64,000 nt of DNA from positions 1 to 64,000 of the forward strand of contig CAZZLC010000007.1 of NCBI GenBank assembly GCA_964655065.1, written 5' to 3'. Every line of letters starts with the position of its first letter. Positions within the stretch are counted from its first letter, which is position 1. Both the position numbers and the translations under genes were made by a program. This DNA is from DRPG01 sp964655065 (GTDB taxonomy: Bacteria > Myxococcota_A > UBA796 > GCA-2862545). Of this stretch, positions 43,777 to 52,700 are shown one piece after another. The notes beneath the pieces are model-generated. The model ran no database searches. It was given only the letters and a program-made list of their open reading frames with translations, and was not told where the DNA came from.

Positions 43777-46182
43777 TCAGGCGCCCGACGAGCGACGGCG
43801 ACGCACGGTGACGAGGGCCAGCAACCCGGCCACCACGACGCTGGAGGGCTCCAGCGGGCTCGCGCATCCGCAGCGCCGGGAGCAGAGCTCGACGGGATCG
43901 ACGGTCATCGACTGCGCCACGCCGGCCACGCGAACGCCGTGGCTCGCCGCGTCGACGCGGACGACGCCGTCGATCGGCGTCTCCACCAGGAACGACCCGC
44001 CCCAATCCGTGTCCCAGGTGCCGTCGTAGTCGACGTCCCAGCGGTAGGTGGCGGACCGGTAGGGGTCGAGGGACCCGTACAGCCGCACCGTGCACTGATC
44101 GCCGCGGCCTTCGCGAACCGCGCGGACGGTCACCGGCGCGGCCTCGACGTTCACCACGGGGGCCTCCCCTTCGTACAGGGCCCCCCAGCCCCGAAGCTTG
44201 CCGAGGCCTCCGTGGTCGATGTCTCCGCCGTGCGGCTCCACCGCGTCGAGGAGCCGCTCGCGGATCTCGTGGGCGGTCAGCTCGGGCTCGGCCTGGCGCA
44301 TCAGCGCGGCCACGCCGGCCACGTGGGGGGCCGCCCCGCTGGTGCCGCCGAACCTCCGGAAGCTGCCGTGATCGTAGTCGACGCTCGTCCCGGGGGCGAA
44401 GGGGTCGTCGGGAGCGGAGAGATCGAGGGTCCGCATTCCGTCGGGACGCGGCCCCCGGCTGCTCCAGCTCCGCAACTCGCCACGCTCGACCGAGGGGTCG
44501 GGGAAGCGGCCCGCGTGAGCAGCCACCGCCAGGCACGAGGGGTGCGTCGACGGCATGCCCATGGTGTTGGCCTGGACCTCCCGCTCGAAGGTCGCGCCTC
44601 GGGACCAGCCGAAGAAGTCGTTGAGGTAGGCGTGGATCGGTTCGCCGACCTCCCCATCGTAGGTGCACACGAACCGGTAGGTGCCGCTCGGCAGCCGGTC
44701 GTCGTCGAAGACCGACACGGTGAAGAGCTTCTTGGGTCCTGGGACGTCCTCGACGTACGACCAGATGCTGGTCTCGGTCTCGACGACGGGGAGGATCTCC
44801 GAGTCGAACGCGACGGGGAAGGTGAACTCGGGGGCAACGAGTTCGCACGACACGGCGTCTACCTCGTCGGGCACGTGCTGCTGGAACCAGAACACACTGA
44901 CGAAGAGCGGGTCGACGAGGTTCACGTCGAAGGTGGCGGTTCCGTTCTCGACGGTCTCGACGGAGTGCTTGCCCGCGTCGGCGAGGTTGCCCGCCGGACA
45001 GACGTGCACCATGGCGTCTCGGTCGACCTGCTCGGCCAGGAGCTGCTCGATCGGATGGTTGCCGTCCATCGCGACGTCGGTCCACGCGGCGTACTCGTGG
45101 AGCATCACGTCGACGCCCTCTTCCTCGGACCAGTCGAGGAAGTCCACGAAGTCGGCATAGCTGACCGCCCAGTGGTAGCGGTCCATCAGCACCAGCTCGG
45201 CCTCGGGCGCGAGCCCCGCCTCCGGGCGCTGCAGCGGGAGCTGACCGCCGAGGAGGATGCCGGAGACCGCGGTGGCGTGGCTGCCGTCGCCGTCGTGGAG
45301 CACGTAGTCCTCGAAGTCCTCGGGGCGCAGTACCTCCACGGGCGTCCAGATGGCACGGATGACGCTCGTCCCGAGCCTCAGGATGCGCTCTTCGGGGTCG
45401 AGTCGCCCGTTGCCGTTGGCGTCGTCGGGTACGAACAGCGGCTCTCCGAACGCGCGCCGGTCCAGGTTGCCGAAGTCGCGGGCCCCGTTGGCGTTGCGAT
45501 CGAGGTAGAGCCAGTCGCGGGAGGGGTCGAGCTCGCCATCGTCGCCCTCGCGAACGACCTCGAAGGTCAGCCGGTCAAGGCGCTCGGTCAGCGCATCGAG
45601 CACGAACAGCCGCTCGTTGTTCCCGATGGCGCCATCGCCGTTCAGATCCACGGCGTCCTCGCCCGGTGTGAACTCGCCGTCACCGTCCTGGTCGACCCAG
45701 GCAAACGCTCCGGCATCGGCCCGGAAGAAGTGTGGGTGAAAGATGTCGATGCTGCCGTCGATGTTGCCGATGACCATGCCGGCCCCGAGCGCCTCGCCTC
45801 GCCACGACCCCGGCAGCTGCAGGGCTCGAGCCTCGACCTCCTGCGCGGTCTCGCGGAGCGGCGGGGGAAGCAGCCGTGGATCGGCCCGACGAGCCACCTG
45901 GATCCGATGACCCTGACGTTCGGCTCGCTGCAGGGCACCGACCCGTCCTCTCACCACGAGCGTACCGCTCGGCCCCCGGGGGCGCCCCGAAGCGCGGCGC
46001 GACACCTCGAGCCCCAAGGCGTCGAGTTCCTGGGCGACCTGCTCGCGCTCCGCCGGATCGACGTGGACGAACGCGGGCCAGCGACCCTCGGCGTCGGCAG
46101 ACGACACGCGCTCGATTTCCTCTCCGTCCAACCCAACCGGCTGCGCGGCCGCGATCCAGACCCCCCACTGCAACACCAACAT
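43777..46182 (-). CDS. Secreted subtilisin-like (S8) protease with Ca-binding loops and MYXO-CTERM-like tail
   Basis: 801 aa with a short signal peptide (LVLQWGVWIAAAQP). An inhibitor-like pro-region covers about residues 25-120. The catalytic triad is Asp142 ('GNIDGSID'), His302 ('DGDGSHATAVSG') and Ser615 ('FGGTSGAAPHVAG'), with the oxyanion Asn399 in 'CPAGN'. Between Asp and His lie three D-x-D/N-x-D/N-G loops ('DQDGDGEFTPGED', 'DLNGDGAIGNNE', 'DDANGNGRLDPEE'), unusual inserts that should bind Ca2+. A PKD-like domain follows the protease. The C-terminus has a Cys cluster (CSRRCGC), Pro, a hydrophobic helix and RRRR, the pattern of myxobacterial surface-sorting tails. It is convergent with the cNMP-binding gene. 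Confidence 0.9.
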   Translation of the reverse strand: MLVLQWGVWIAAAQPVGLDGEEIERVSSADAEGRWPAFVHVDPAEREQVAQELDALGLEVSRRASGRPRGPSGTLVVRGRVGALQRAERQGHRIQVARRADPRLLPPPLRETAQEVEARALQLPGSWRGEALGAGMVIGNIDGSIDIFHPHFFRADAGAFAWVDQDGDGEFTPGEDAVDLNGDGAIGNNERLFVLDALTERLDRLTFEVVREGDDGELDPSRDWLYLDRNANGARDFGNLDRRAFGEPLFVPDDANGNGRLDPEERILRLGTSVIRAIWTPVEVLRPEDFEDYVLHDGDGSHATAVSGILLGGQLPLQRPEAGLAPEAELVLMDRYHWAVSYADFVDFLDWSEEEGVDVMLHEYAAWTDVAMDGNHPIEQLLAEQVDRDAMVHVCPAGNLADAGKHSVETVENGTATFDVNLVDPLFVSVFWFQQHVPDEVDAVSCELVAPEFTFPVAFDSEILPVVETETSIWSYVEDVPGPKKLFTVSVFDDDRLPSGTYRFVCTYDGEVGEPIHAYLNDFFGWSRGATFEREVQANTMGMPSTHPSCLAVAAHAGRFPDPSVERGELRSWSSRGPRPDGMRTLDLSAPDDPFAPGTSVDYDHGSFRRFGGTSGAAPHVAGVAALMRQAEPELTAHEIRERLLDAVEPHGGDIDHGGLGKLRGWGALYEGEAPVVNVEAAPVTVRAVREGRGDQCTVRLYGSLDPYRSATYRWDVDYDGTWDTDWGGSFLVETPIDGVVRVDAASHGVRVAGVAQSMTVDPVELCSRRCGCASPLEPSSVVVAGLLALVTVRRRRSSGA

Positions 46183-46247
46183 CGCGCCCCCTTCACGAGC
46201 CCTCTACGGCCCTGCGACTCTACCGTCTGGAGACGTCGTGATCGAAC

Positions 46248-46439
46248 CTATGGCTCACGTTCACGTGCGTTCCGACGCACCGGCTCCCGAGCCGTGCCGC
46301 CGACCGCCTGCTTGGGCTTCTCCTGGGCGCGAAGCAAGCGCAGGGCGTGCCTGACGAGCTCCCCTTCGGAGCGATAGGTTCCGGCGCGCACGCAGTCGCG
46401 CATCCACGTCTCGAGGTCCTTGGTAAGGAAGATTTCCAT
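46248..46439 (-). CDS. Orphan ParD/RHH-type antitoxin-like protein (63 aa)
   Basis: The N-terminal 40 residues ('MEIFLTKDLETWMRD', 'SEGELVRHALRLLRAQE') have the ribbon-helix-helix pattern of ParD/CC2985-type antitoxins; the basic tail is unusual. ParE-type toxin genes normally follow directly, but downstream there are only 65 bases before the protease gene, and no toxin-like frame is seen on either side. It may be an orphan antitoxin or a stand-alone DNA-binding protein that represses its own promoter. Confidence 0.7.
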   Translation of the reverse strand: MEIFLTKDLETWMRDCVRAGTYRSEGELVRHALRLLRAQEKPKQAVGGTAREPVRRNAREREP

Positions 46440-46498
46440 TGGGCTCTCCAGAATCGTGCCCCCCCGTCACACCCGCGCCGCCGGCCCGCAACACGAGT

Positions 46499-46519
46499 CC
46501 GGCTTTCGTTGCCGGCTTT
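46499..46519. promoter_or_regulatory. Direct repeat upstream of the RHH gene
   Basis: CCGGCTTT occurs twice, at 46499-46506 and 46512-46519, with starts 13 bases apart. It lies 60-80 bases upstream of the RHH gene start. RHH proteins bind short direct or inverted repeats, so this is a candidate autoregulatory operator. Chance occurrence is possible. Confidence 0.25.
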
Positions 46520-46551
46520 GACACTCACGAGGCCCGACGCCGCAGGAGCGG

Positions 46552-48597
46552 TCAACCGCGTCGCCCTCGGACCAGGGACCGCAGCCCGAGCCCCAGCAGA
46601 CTCACCAGCATCGCCACCCCCGAGACCACCGCCGCCCAGAAGCGACGCTCGGAGCCGAACGTGGCGTCGCGCCACTGTCGCCAGGCCAGATCGGCCGCCC
46701 CGTCAAAGTCGGGGGGTGGGCAGTCCGTGCCGAACTCGCGCCCCCAGGGCACGTAGGGCCCGTTCTGGAGGTACTGGAGGTAGATCTCCTCCGCACGGCC
46801 GGGGTCGCGGTAGATCACCCAGCCTGCAGCTTCGCAGAGCACGGCGGCATAGGCCTGCGACCGCGGGGGCAGGAGCTCTGCAGCCTCGACCGCGAGGTCG
46901 CTTGCCATCCAGCGATAGTGGAACCGCTCGACCTGCTCGAGGTCCGGGGCGTTGGCCTCGAAGCGCGCGACCTCCTCGGCCGACGTGAAGGGCTCCTCCG
47001 CTGCGGGAGTGCCGCCGCCGAACTGGGCATCCCCGTCGTGGATGCGGTAGTCGGGGTCGAGCTCGTAGCCGAGGATGTCGAGCCCGTCGAAGCGGGCGAT
47101 GGTCGCCGCGTCGTGAAGGAGCCGGGCGCGGGTCACGTCGCTGCGGAACGGCCCCTGTCTGCGGGCTCGGGCCATCGCCTCCGCGAACTCGGTCGCCGCC
47201 TCCCGCAGGTACTCGTCGTCGAAGTAGCGAAGGGCCTCGGAAATCCGCCCTTCGCGCACCAGCCGGCGAGCGAGCAGCGCGCGGACCTCCGCCTCGGGGA
47301 CGAGCTCACCCGACAACAGCGCGTCGTCGATCCTGTCCTGGGGGACCGGTGGGACACGAGCGTCGACGTAGGCCATCAGCTCGTCGATCGTGAGGACGCG
47401 CTCGGCGACGTGGGCGGCGTCGGCCCAGAAGTCGCGCCGGGCGGACGTGTTGCGGACAAAGGCGTCGAGCGCTTCGACCAGCTCGCCCTGGTACAGCAAC
47501 AGGGTGGCCCGCTCGGCGCCCAGGCGAGCGAAAGCCTTCCATCGGGCCTCGTCTTCGCGCTGGTCGATCTCGGGAATCTGGTTCACGACGTCGTGGTAGC
47601 GGCTCAGCGCCTCGTCGATGTTCCCGGCCCGCAGCGCGAGCTTGGCCCGAACAACGTCGCCGAGCAGGCTGCTGGAGCACGCGGCCACACGCCCCGCGAG
47701 CTCGTGGAGGCCACGCTCGTAGAGCTTGGCGGCGAGCAGGTCCGCGCCGAGCACCGGGCAGGCGCCCGCCGCCTCGACGCTCTCGACGAACGGCTCCAGG
47801 TCCTCCGGCGGCCGGTAGCTGCGCTCCAGGTGGAGCAGCAAGAGCACGCGGACCACGTCGTCCGCGAGCGCCTCCTCGAGTCGTGCGGGGTCCGCGAGCG
47901 TCTCGTCGAGCGCGTACCGCAGCTTTCCCGTACGCCCTCCGTTGACCGCTTCGATCGCATAGTCGTGGATGGCGTCGACGTACTCTCCTCGGACTTCGTG
48001 GAGCCAGGCGAGGTGCCCGAAGCGCGCGACCGCGAGCCCGAGCGGGTCCGGTACGCCTTCGGCCACGAGTCGCGCGAGCTCGTCGAAGTGTCGTCGGGCC
48101 GCGTCGAGGTCTCCCGCATCGGCCGCCAGGAGCCCGAGCATCCACGCGGCCCACCCGCTGCGTACCGTCCGTTCGGGCTCGGCGAGCGCAGCCACGAACC
48201 GTCGGCGCGCCTCCTCGTGGTCGCCGTCGTGGTAGGCGACGGCCCCCGCGAAGTAGTGACGGGATGCCGTGGGGAGGCCCTCGCTGACCGCGAACGCCGT
48301 CGCCGGATCGGAGGCGGCCCGGGCAGCCCGGACGAGCTCCTGGACCTCGTCGGGCTCGGTCCGCTCGTACTCGAACGTGAGGAGCCGGTTGCCCACTCCC
48401 ACCGGCGGCCCGTCCGGCGCGGGAACCTCGACCGTGCGGTCGGCCAACTCCCGGTAGAACCGGAGGTCGACGAGCGCCCGATCCGCGATGATGGACAGCG
48501 GATAGTAGCCCCCACAAGCCCGGGCGGGGCCCGGTGTGGCGAGCAGGACCCAGGTGGCCACCAATCCGGCGACCAGGTCAGGGAATCGAACGGACAT
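46552..48597 (-). CDS. Large exported helical-repeat (TPR-like) protein
   Basis: 681 aa; the ATG at 48597 has AGGAGAGG upstream. The signal peptide ends at 'ARACGG'. The body is a long array of helical pairs of TPR/SEL1-like spacing ('AGAVAYHDGDHEEARRRFVAAL', 'LLAADAGDLDAARRHFDEL', 'AKLALRAGNIDEALSRYHDVV', each read in parts). A single hydrophobic helix followed by basic residues near the C-terminus ('AAVVSGVAMLVSLLGLGLRSL') would anchor it, with most of the protein in the periplasm. Its start overlaps the DUF3142 gene by 20 bases, placing it third in the TIR-STAND operon. No enzyme motif is seen. Confidence 0.78.
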   Translation of the reverse strand: MSVRFPDLVAGLVATWVLLATPGPARACGGYYPLSIIADRALVDLRFYRELADRTVEVPAPDGPPVGVGNRLLTFEYERTEPDEVQELVRAARAASDPATAFAVSEGLPTASRHYFAGAVAYHDGDHEEARRRFVAALAEPERTVRSGWAAWMLGLLAADAGDLDAARRHFDELARLVAEGVPDPLGLAVARFGHLAWLHEVRGEYVDAIHDYAIEAVNGGRTGKLRYALDETLADPARLEEALADDVVRVLLLLHLERSYRPPEDLEPFVESVEAAGACPVLGADLLAAKLYERGLHELAGRVAACSSSLLGDVVRAKLALRAGNIDEALSRYHDVVNQIPEIDQREDEARWKAFARLGAERATLLLYQGELVEALDAFVRNTSARRDFWADAAHVAERVLTIDELMAYVDARVPPVPQDRIDDALLSGELVPEAEVRALLARRLVREGRISEALRYFDDEYLREAATEFAEAMARARRQGPFRSDVTRARLLHDAATIARFDGLDILGYELDPDYRIHDGDAQFGGGTPAAEEPFTSAEEVARFEANAPDLEQVERFHYRWMASDLAVEAAELLPPRSQAYAAVLCEAAGWVIYRDPGRAEEIYLQYLQNGPYVPWGREFGTDCPPPDFDGAADLAWRQWRDATFGSERRFWAAVVSGVAMLVSLLGLGLRSLVRGRRG

Positions 48598-49741
48598 GCA
48601 CCTCTCCTGCGCACCGGACCCAGCCCAGGGCACGGCCCTCGGCAGGGGCGAGGAGCCCGTCGTAGGACCGCTCGAAGCCGACGCCGTCGGGCTGGTGCAC
48701 GAGCTCGTAGGGCGGCAGCGCGTCCGCGGAGGAGCACCTGCTTCCCGTCACGTCCACCCGTCGAGGGAGCGACCGGTCGTGGGGGCCCGGGTTGACCAGC
48801 CGAAGATCGAATCCACCCGGGGCCCCGACCGGGGCAACCTCCACCCGGACGTCGCCCGAGAGGGGACGCCCCTCGATGACGGCGTGCCAGGTCTCGAGTC
48901 GCCACGACCGAACATCGTCGGCGGTGGGCAGCCGGAACCACGCGACGCCAGCGACCCCGGGGCCTGCCAAGGTGGGCAGGTCCTGCACGAGCGCCGCCAC
49001 CCGCTCGGGAGGGACCACGAGCTCGCGAGTGGAGGTGCCGAGATCCATCCCCGGCCCCTCACTCGTGACGCTGACGACGCGACCGTCGCGGTCCCAGCTC
49101 ACCCTGGAGCCGTAGGTGGGCAGCGCCACGAGGAACGGGTGCGGCGCCACTCGCGCGTAGTGGCTGACCCAGCGGCGGGCCCGCTCGGGATCGAACAGTC
49201 CCTCCCCGGGAGGCAGCACCGAGTGGACCTGGAGCACGCTGCGATCGACCACCCCGAGCAGGGAGCCGAGCCGGTCGCTCATCAGCCAGGTCGGCAGCAC
49301 CGTGATCGAGAGCTCGAGGTCCGCGACGGCTCCCCGGAGCACGAGGAGGGCCGCCCGGTAGGCGTCGAGCTGGCTGGTGGCGCAGTCGTAGTCGATCTCG
49401 ACGCCGCTCAAGGGTACGCCCCAGGCGCGCCACTGCGCGACCGTGTCCCGGATCGCGGCAACCAGCTCGTCGCCCGGCCAAGGGCGAATCGCGCGGTCGA
49501 CCCTGAACACCGCCGTGACCGAGCGCCCCGGGCCCGCGAGGACGCTCCGCTCGACGCGGGATCGGACGAAGGTAGGCCCGGACTCGATCTCGCCAGCGAG
49601 CACCCGCCATCCCCGGAGAAGCGGTGCGCTCTGGTTCCAGGCTCGGGCGAGGGCGGGGGTCCAGACCCGCTGCCACACGTAGGCCTCGTGAGACATCGGC
49701 GGCGGCTGGCTCGGACCGCACGCGAGCCAGAGGGCGATCAC
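48578..49741 (-). CDS. DUF3142-domain protein, probably exported
   Basis: 387 aa from a GTG at 49741 whose GTGA overlaps the TIR-STAND stop. The fold is a TIM-barrel-like domain of the DUF3142 type ('VPLSGVEIDYDCATSQLDAYRAAL' read in parts, 'LELSITVLPTWLM', 'HPFLVALPTYGSRV'), with Asp/Glu at the strand ends that recall glycoside hydrolases of the chitinase-like class, although the catalytic pair is not certain. The N-terminus is short and contains a possible lipobox (ALWLACG), so the protein may be a lipoprotein, but the signal is minimal and the start may be further upstream. A beta-sandwich follows at the C-terminus. It is the middle gene of the three-gene operon. Confidence 0.8.
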   Translation of the reverse strand: MIALWLACGPSQPPPMSHEAYVWQRVWTPALARAWNQSAPLLRGWRVLAGEIESGPTFVRSRVERSVLAGPGRSVTAVFRVDRAIRPWPGDELVAAIRDTVAQWRAWGVPLSGVEIDYDCATSQLDAYRAALLVLRGAVADLELSITVLPTWLMSDRLGSLLGVVDRSVLQVHSVLPPGEGLFDPERARRWVSHYARVAPHPFLVALPTYGSRVSWDRDGRVVSVTSEGPGMDLGTSTRELVVPPERVAALVQDLPTLAGPGVAGVAWFRLPTADDVRSWRLETWHAVIEGRPLSGDVRVEVAPVGAPGGFDLRLVNPGPHDRSLPRRVDVTGSRCSSADALPPYELVHQPDGVGFERSYDGLLAPAEGRALGWVRCAGEVHVRSIP

Positions 49742-52700
49742 TCGGGGTCTCCGCCGAGGCCCAGCTCGGCGACGGGCGAGCCCTCGACGAGCCAGCTCGT
49801 GACGTGGGCGGCGGTCGGGGAGAGGTCGGCGCGTTCGACCAGGGCAGGGAGCCGCTCGTCGCGGTCGGGCGTCGGCTCGAGCGACCCGCCCTCGGACAAG
49901 CGATAGCCACCGAGCACCTCGGCGAGCTCGGCGAGCCAGCTCGCGTCCTCCGCCTCGCCGGTGGGCACGTCGACCAGGAAGAGCTGCCCCTGGTCCGACC
50001 ACGAGCGCTTCCTCGTCGTCCACACGAGGAGCCGCTGCTCACCCGCCACGAACCGCATCTCGGTGATCGTCGAGCCGGGCAGCACGTGGGGCTTGCCGAG
50101 GGGAATGGCCAGCTCGCCGTCCCAGAGCCGGAGCACCTTCCCCCCTGCCACCGCCACCCGGGTCTCGTCACGCGAGAAGGTGGCCGCGGTGGCGTCTTCG
50201 CCGAGGAAGAGCGGCGAGCCGACGGTCTCGTCCGTGTCGGGCGACCACAGGTACGCGTTGTCGCCCACCCCGAGCACGACGAGCGACCCGTCACGGTTGA
50301 CGGCCAGCGCGAGGGCTTCCTCGCTGGACGACTCGGCGACCTGCGCCCCCGCGCGCACGTCCCAGACGGTCACACCGCCGAGATCGATGGCCTCTCCGCT
50401 GTACGACGCGACGCGGCCGGCCTCAGTGGTGACGATCCGCCGAGCATCGCCGCTGAACGCCACGCGGCCAACGGTGCGCCGCTGCCGGAGCGGGTCGCTG
50501 ATGGGCTCACCCGAGATGGCCTCCCACACCCTCGCCTCTCCGCCCGAGGCCGCCGTCGCGACGTACCGCCCGTCCGAGCTGAACGCGAGATCGTGGATCC
50601 GGCGATGGTGCCGGAGGAGACGGCCCGTGCGCTCCCCATCGTAGAGCGTGCGCACGCTGGCCCCCTTGCCGAACGTCGACGCTCGCAGCGCCAGCTCGTC
50701 ATCGAAGTACGACTCGTCGTCCAGCCATTCGCCTCGGCGAGGCGTCGTCTCCCGCTTCTCGAGGAGGGTCGGACCCTCGGGCCCGAGGGCCCAGCGTTCC
50801 ACGCGGTCCGCGTGTTCCACCACGAACTGCTCACCGTCGGCACGGACCTTCAGATGACCGGGCGCTGCGTCGACCGGGAGCGGCACTCCGAGCGAGGCTC
50901 CCGTCACCGCGTCCCACGCCTGGATGGCGGTTGCGCTCGCCGTGACGAGCCGCGTCGCATCGTCGGAGAGCGACCACTGCACGATGGGCTCGTCCATCGT
51001 GAGCTCGCGCGGCTCGGTCCGGCCCGACGTGAGACGGAAGATGCGGGCTGACTGCTCGCCGACGACCGCCAGGTGAGTGCCGTCCGGGGAGAACGTCGCC
51101 TCGGCGATGGGCTCGGCGTGGACGATCCGCTCCTTCGGCTCGGCGGCGACCGGAGCCTCGATGAAGACGACGTGAGCTTCGTTGTCGACGAGCACGGCGA
51201 GGTGCCGGCAGTCCTCGCTGAAGGAGAAGCGGGCGGGCTGCTCCTGGTCGAGGACCGCGGCGGGCAGTCGACGGGCGGGGATGCGCTCGTCCTCGATGTC
51301 GAACCAGACCGACCCATCGAGCCAGATGTGGTGAGCGTCGCTCTCGCAGCGCCAGGCTCGCGAGGCCCTCAGCCGATCCTTCACGAGCCGCCCGGTCGAA
51401 AGGTCCCAGAACCGGAACGACGAGGGCGCTCCGCCGGACTCCCCGTAGGTCACGAGCACGCGCTCGTCGCTCGACAGCGCCAAGCCCGCGACCTGGGGGT
51501 GCGCCAGGGGCGGCAGTCGGGCCTCGCCGGTGCCCCGATCGAGGACGTGGACCGCATCGTCCGCTTCCGAGCCGCCTCTCCGCCAGTAGTTGTACGGCTC
51601 GGGCCACACGATCACGGTGGACGGCCCGGCGTGCCAGCGCCAGAAGCCTGCCCGGGGACTCGTCCAGAGCGTGGCGCCCGTGTCCACGTCGACGAGAGCC
51701 GCGCCAGCGGCGGTCGTGACGAAGGCCAGCCGTCCGTCGTCCGATCCACCCGCGTCGCACCTGGAGTCCCTGCGTCTCCCGACGCGGAGCGACGGTCCGA
51801 GGGGTGCTCCGGAATCGTCGACCAGCCAGCATGCGCCGTCCTGCTCGGCCTTGCGGAAGCGCAGGCGTGCCGGACCTGGGGCGTCGAAGTCGCGCGGAGG
51901 CACGTCGACGGCGTCGACCGGCAGGAGGTGCCGGGCGATGACCCGCCGCTCACGACTCCCCCAAGTCGGAACTGCACGGACCACCAGCGCGCCGGTGTGG
52001 CGCTCGAAGTCGACGTTGCGGACGCGCATGTCGTGCGACCACGGGCCGGGCCCCGGCGACCCGTCCTCGGACGACCACGTGCGGATGGTCCGGTCCGCCG
52101 ATCCGGTGGCGAGCCAGCGTCCGCCGTCGCTGAAGTCCACGGAGAGGACGAGGTTGCGGTGGGCCAGCCGGGCGCCGACCTCCTTGCCCGTGTCGGGATC
52201 GTAGAGTCTCGCCACGTCGCCGGCCGCGATCGCCACCCGGTCGCCCGTGGGCGAGAAGCGAAGGAGGCTCACGGGTTCGGGGGCCGAGAAGTCCACGGTC
52301 AGCCGGTGCCAGCGTCGGTGCAGGGCCGCGTCGAGCAACGCGCCACGCCAGTTCGCCCGGTCGGGCTGGGTGCGCACGGCGCGAGCGAGGAAGGCGAGCG
52401 CGCTGGCCCCGTCACCGTTGTCGACCCGTCGGGCCGCCTCGGTCGCGTCGCTGGTGGCGAGGGCGAGTTCCTGCTTGCGCTGCTCGCCGATGGCGAACGC
52501 CGCGGCAGCGAGGGCGGCGATCATGAGGACCACCGCTACGCCCGCGCCGAACAGGGTACGTCGAGAGAGCCTCCTCGCCGAGGTGGCCTGCGACTCGGCG
52601 AGGCGCAGCCGCTCCTGCTCGGCCTCCGCTTGGGCCTCGGCGAGCGCGAGCTCCCGCTCTCGCTCCGCCTCGAGCGCGGCATCGTCGCGGGCCCGGCACG

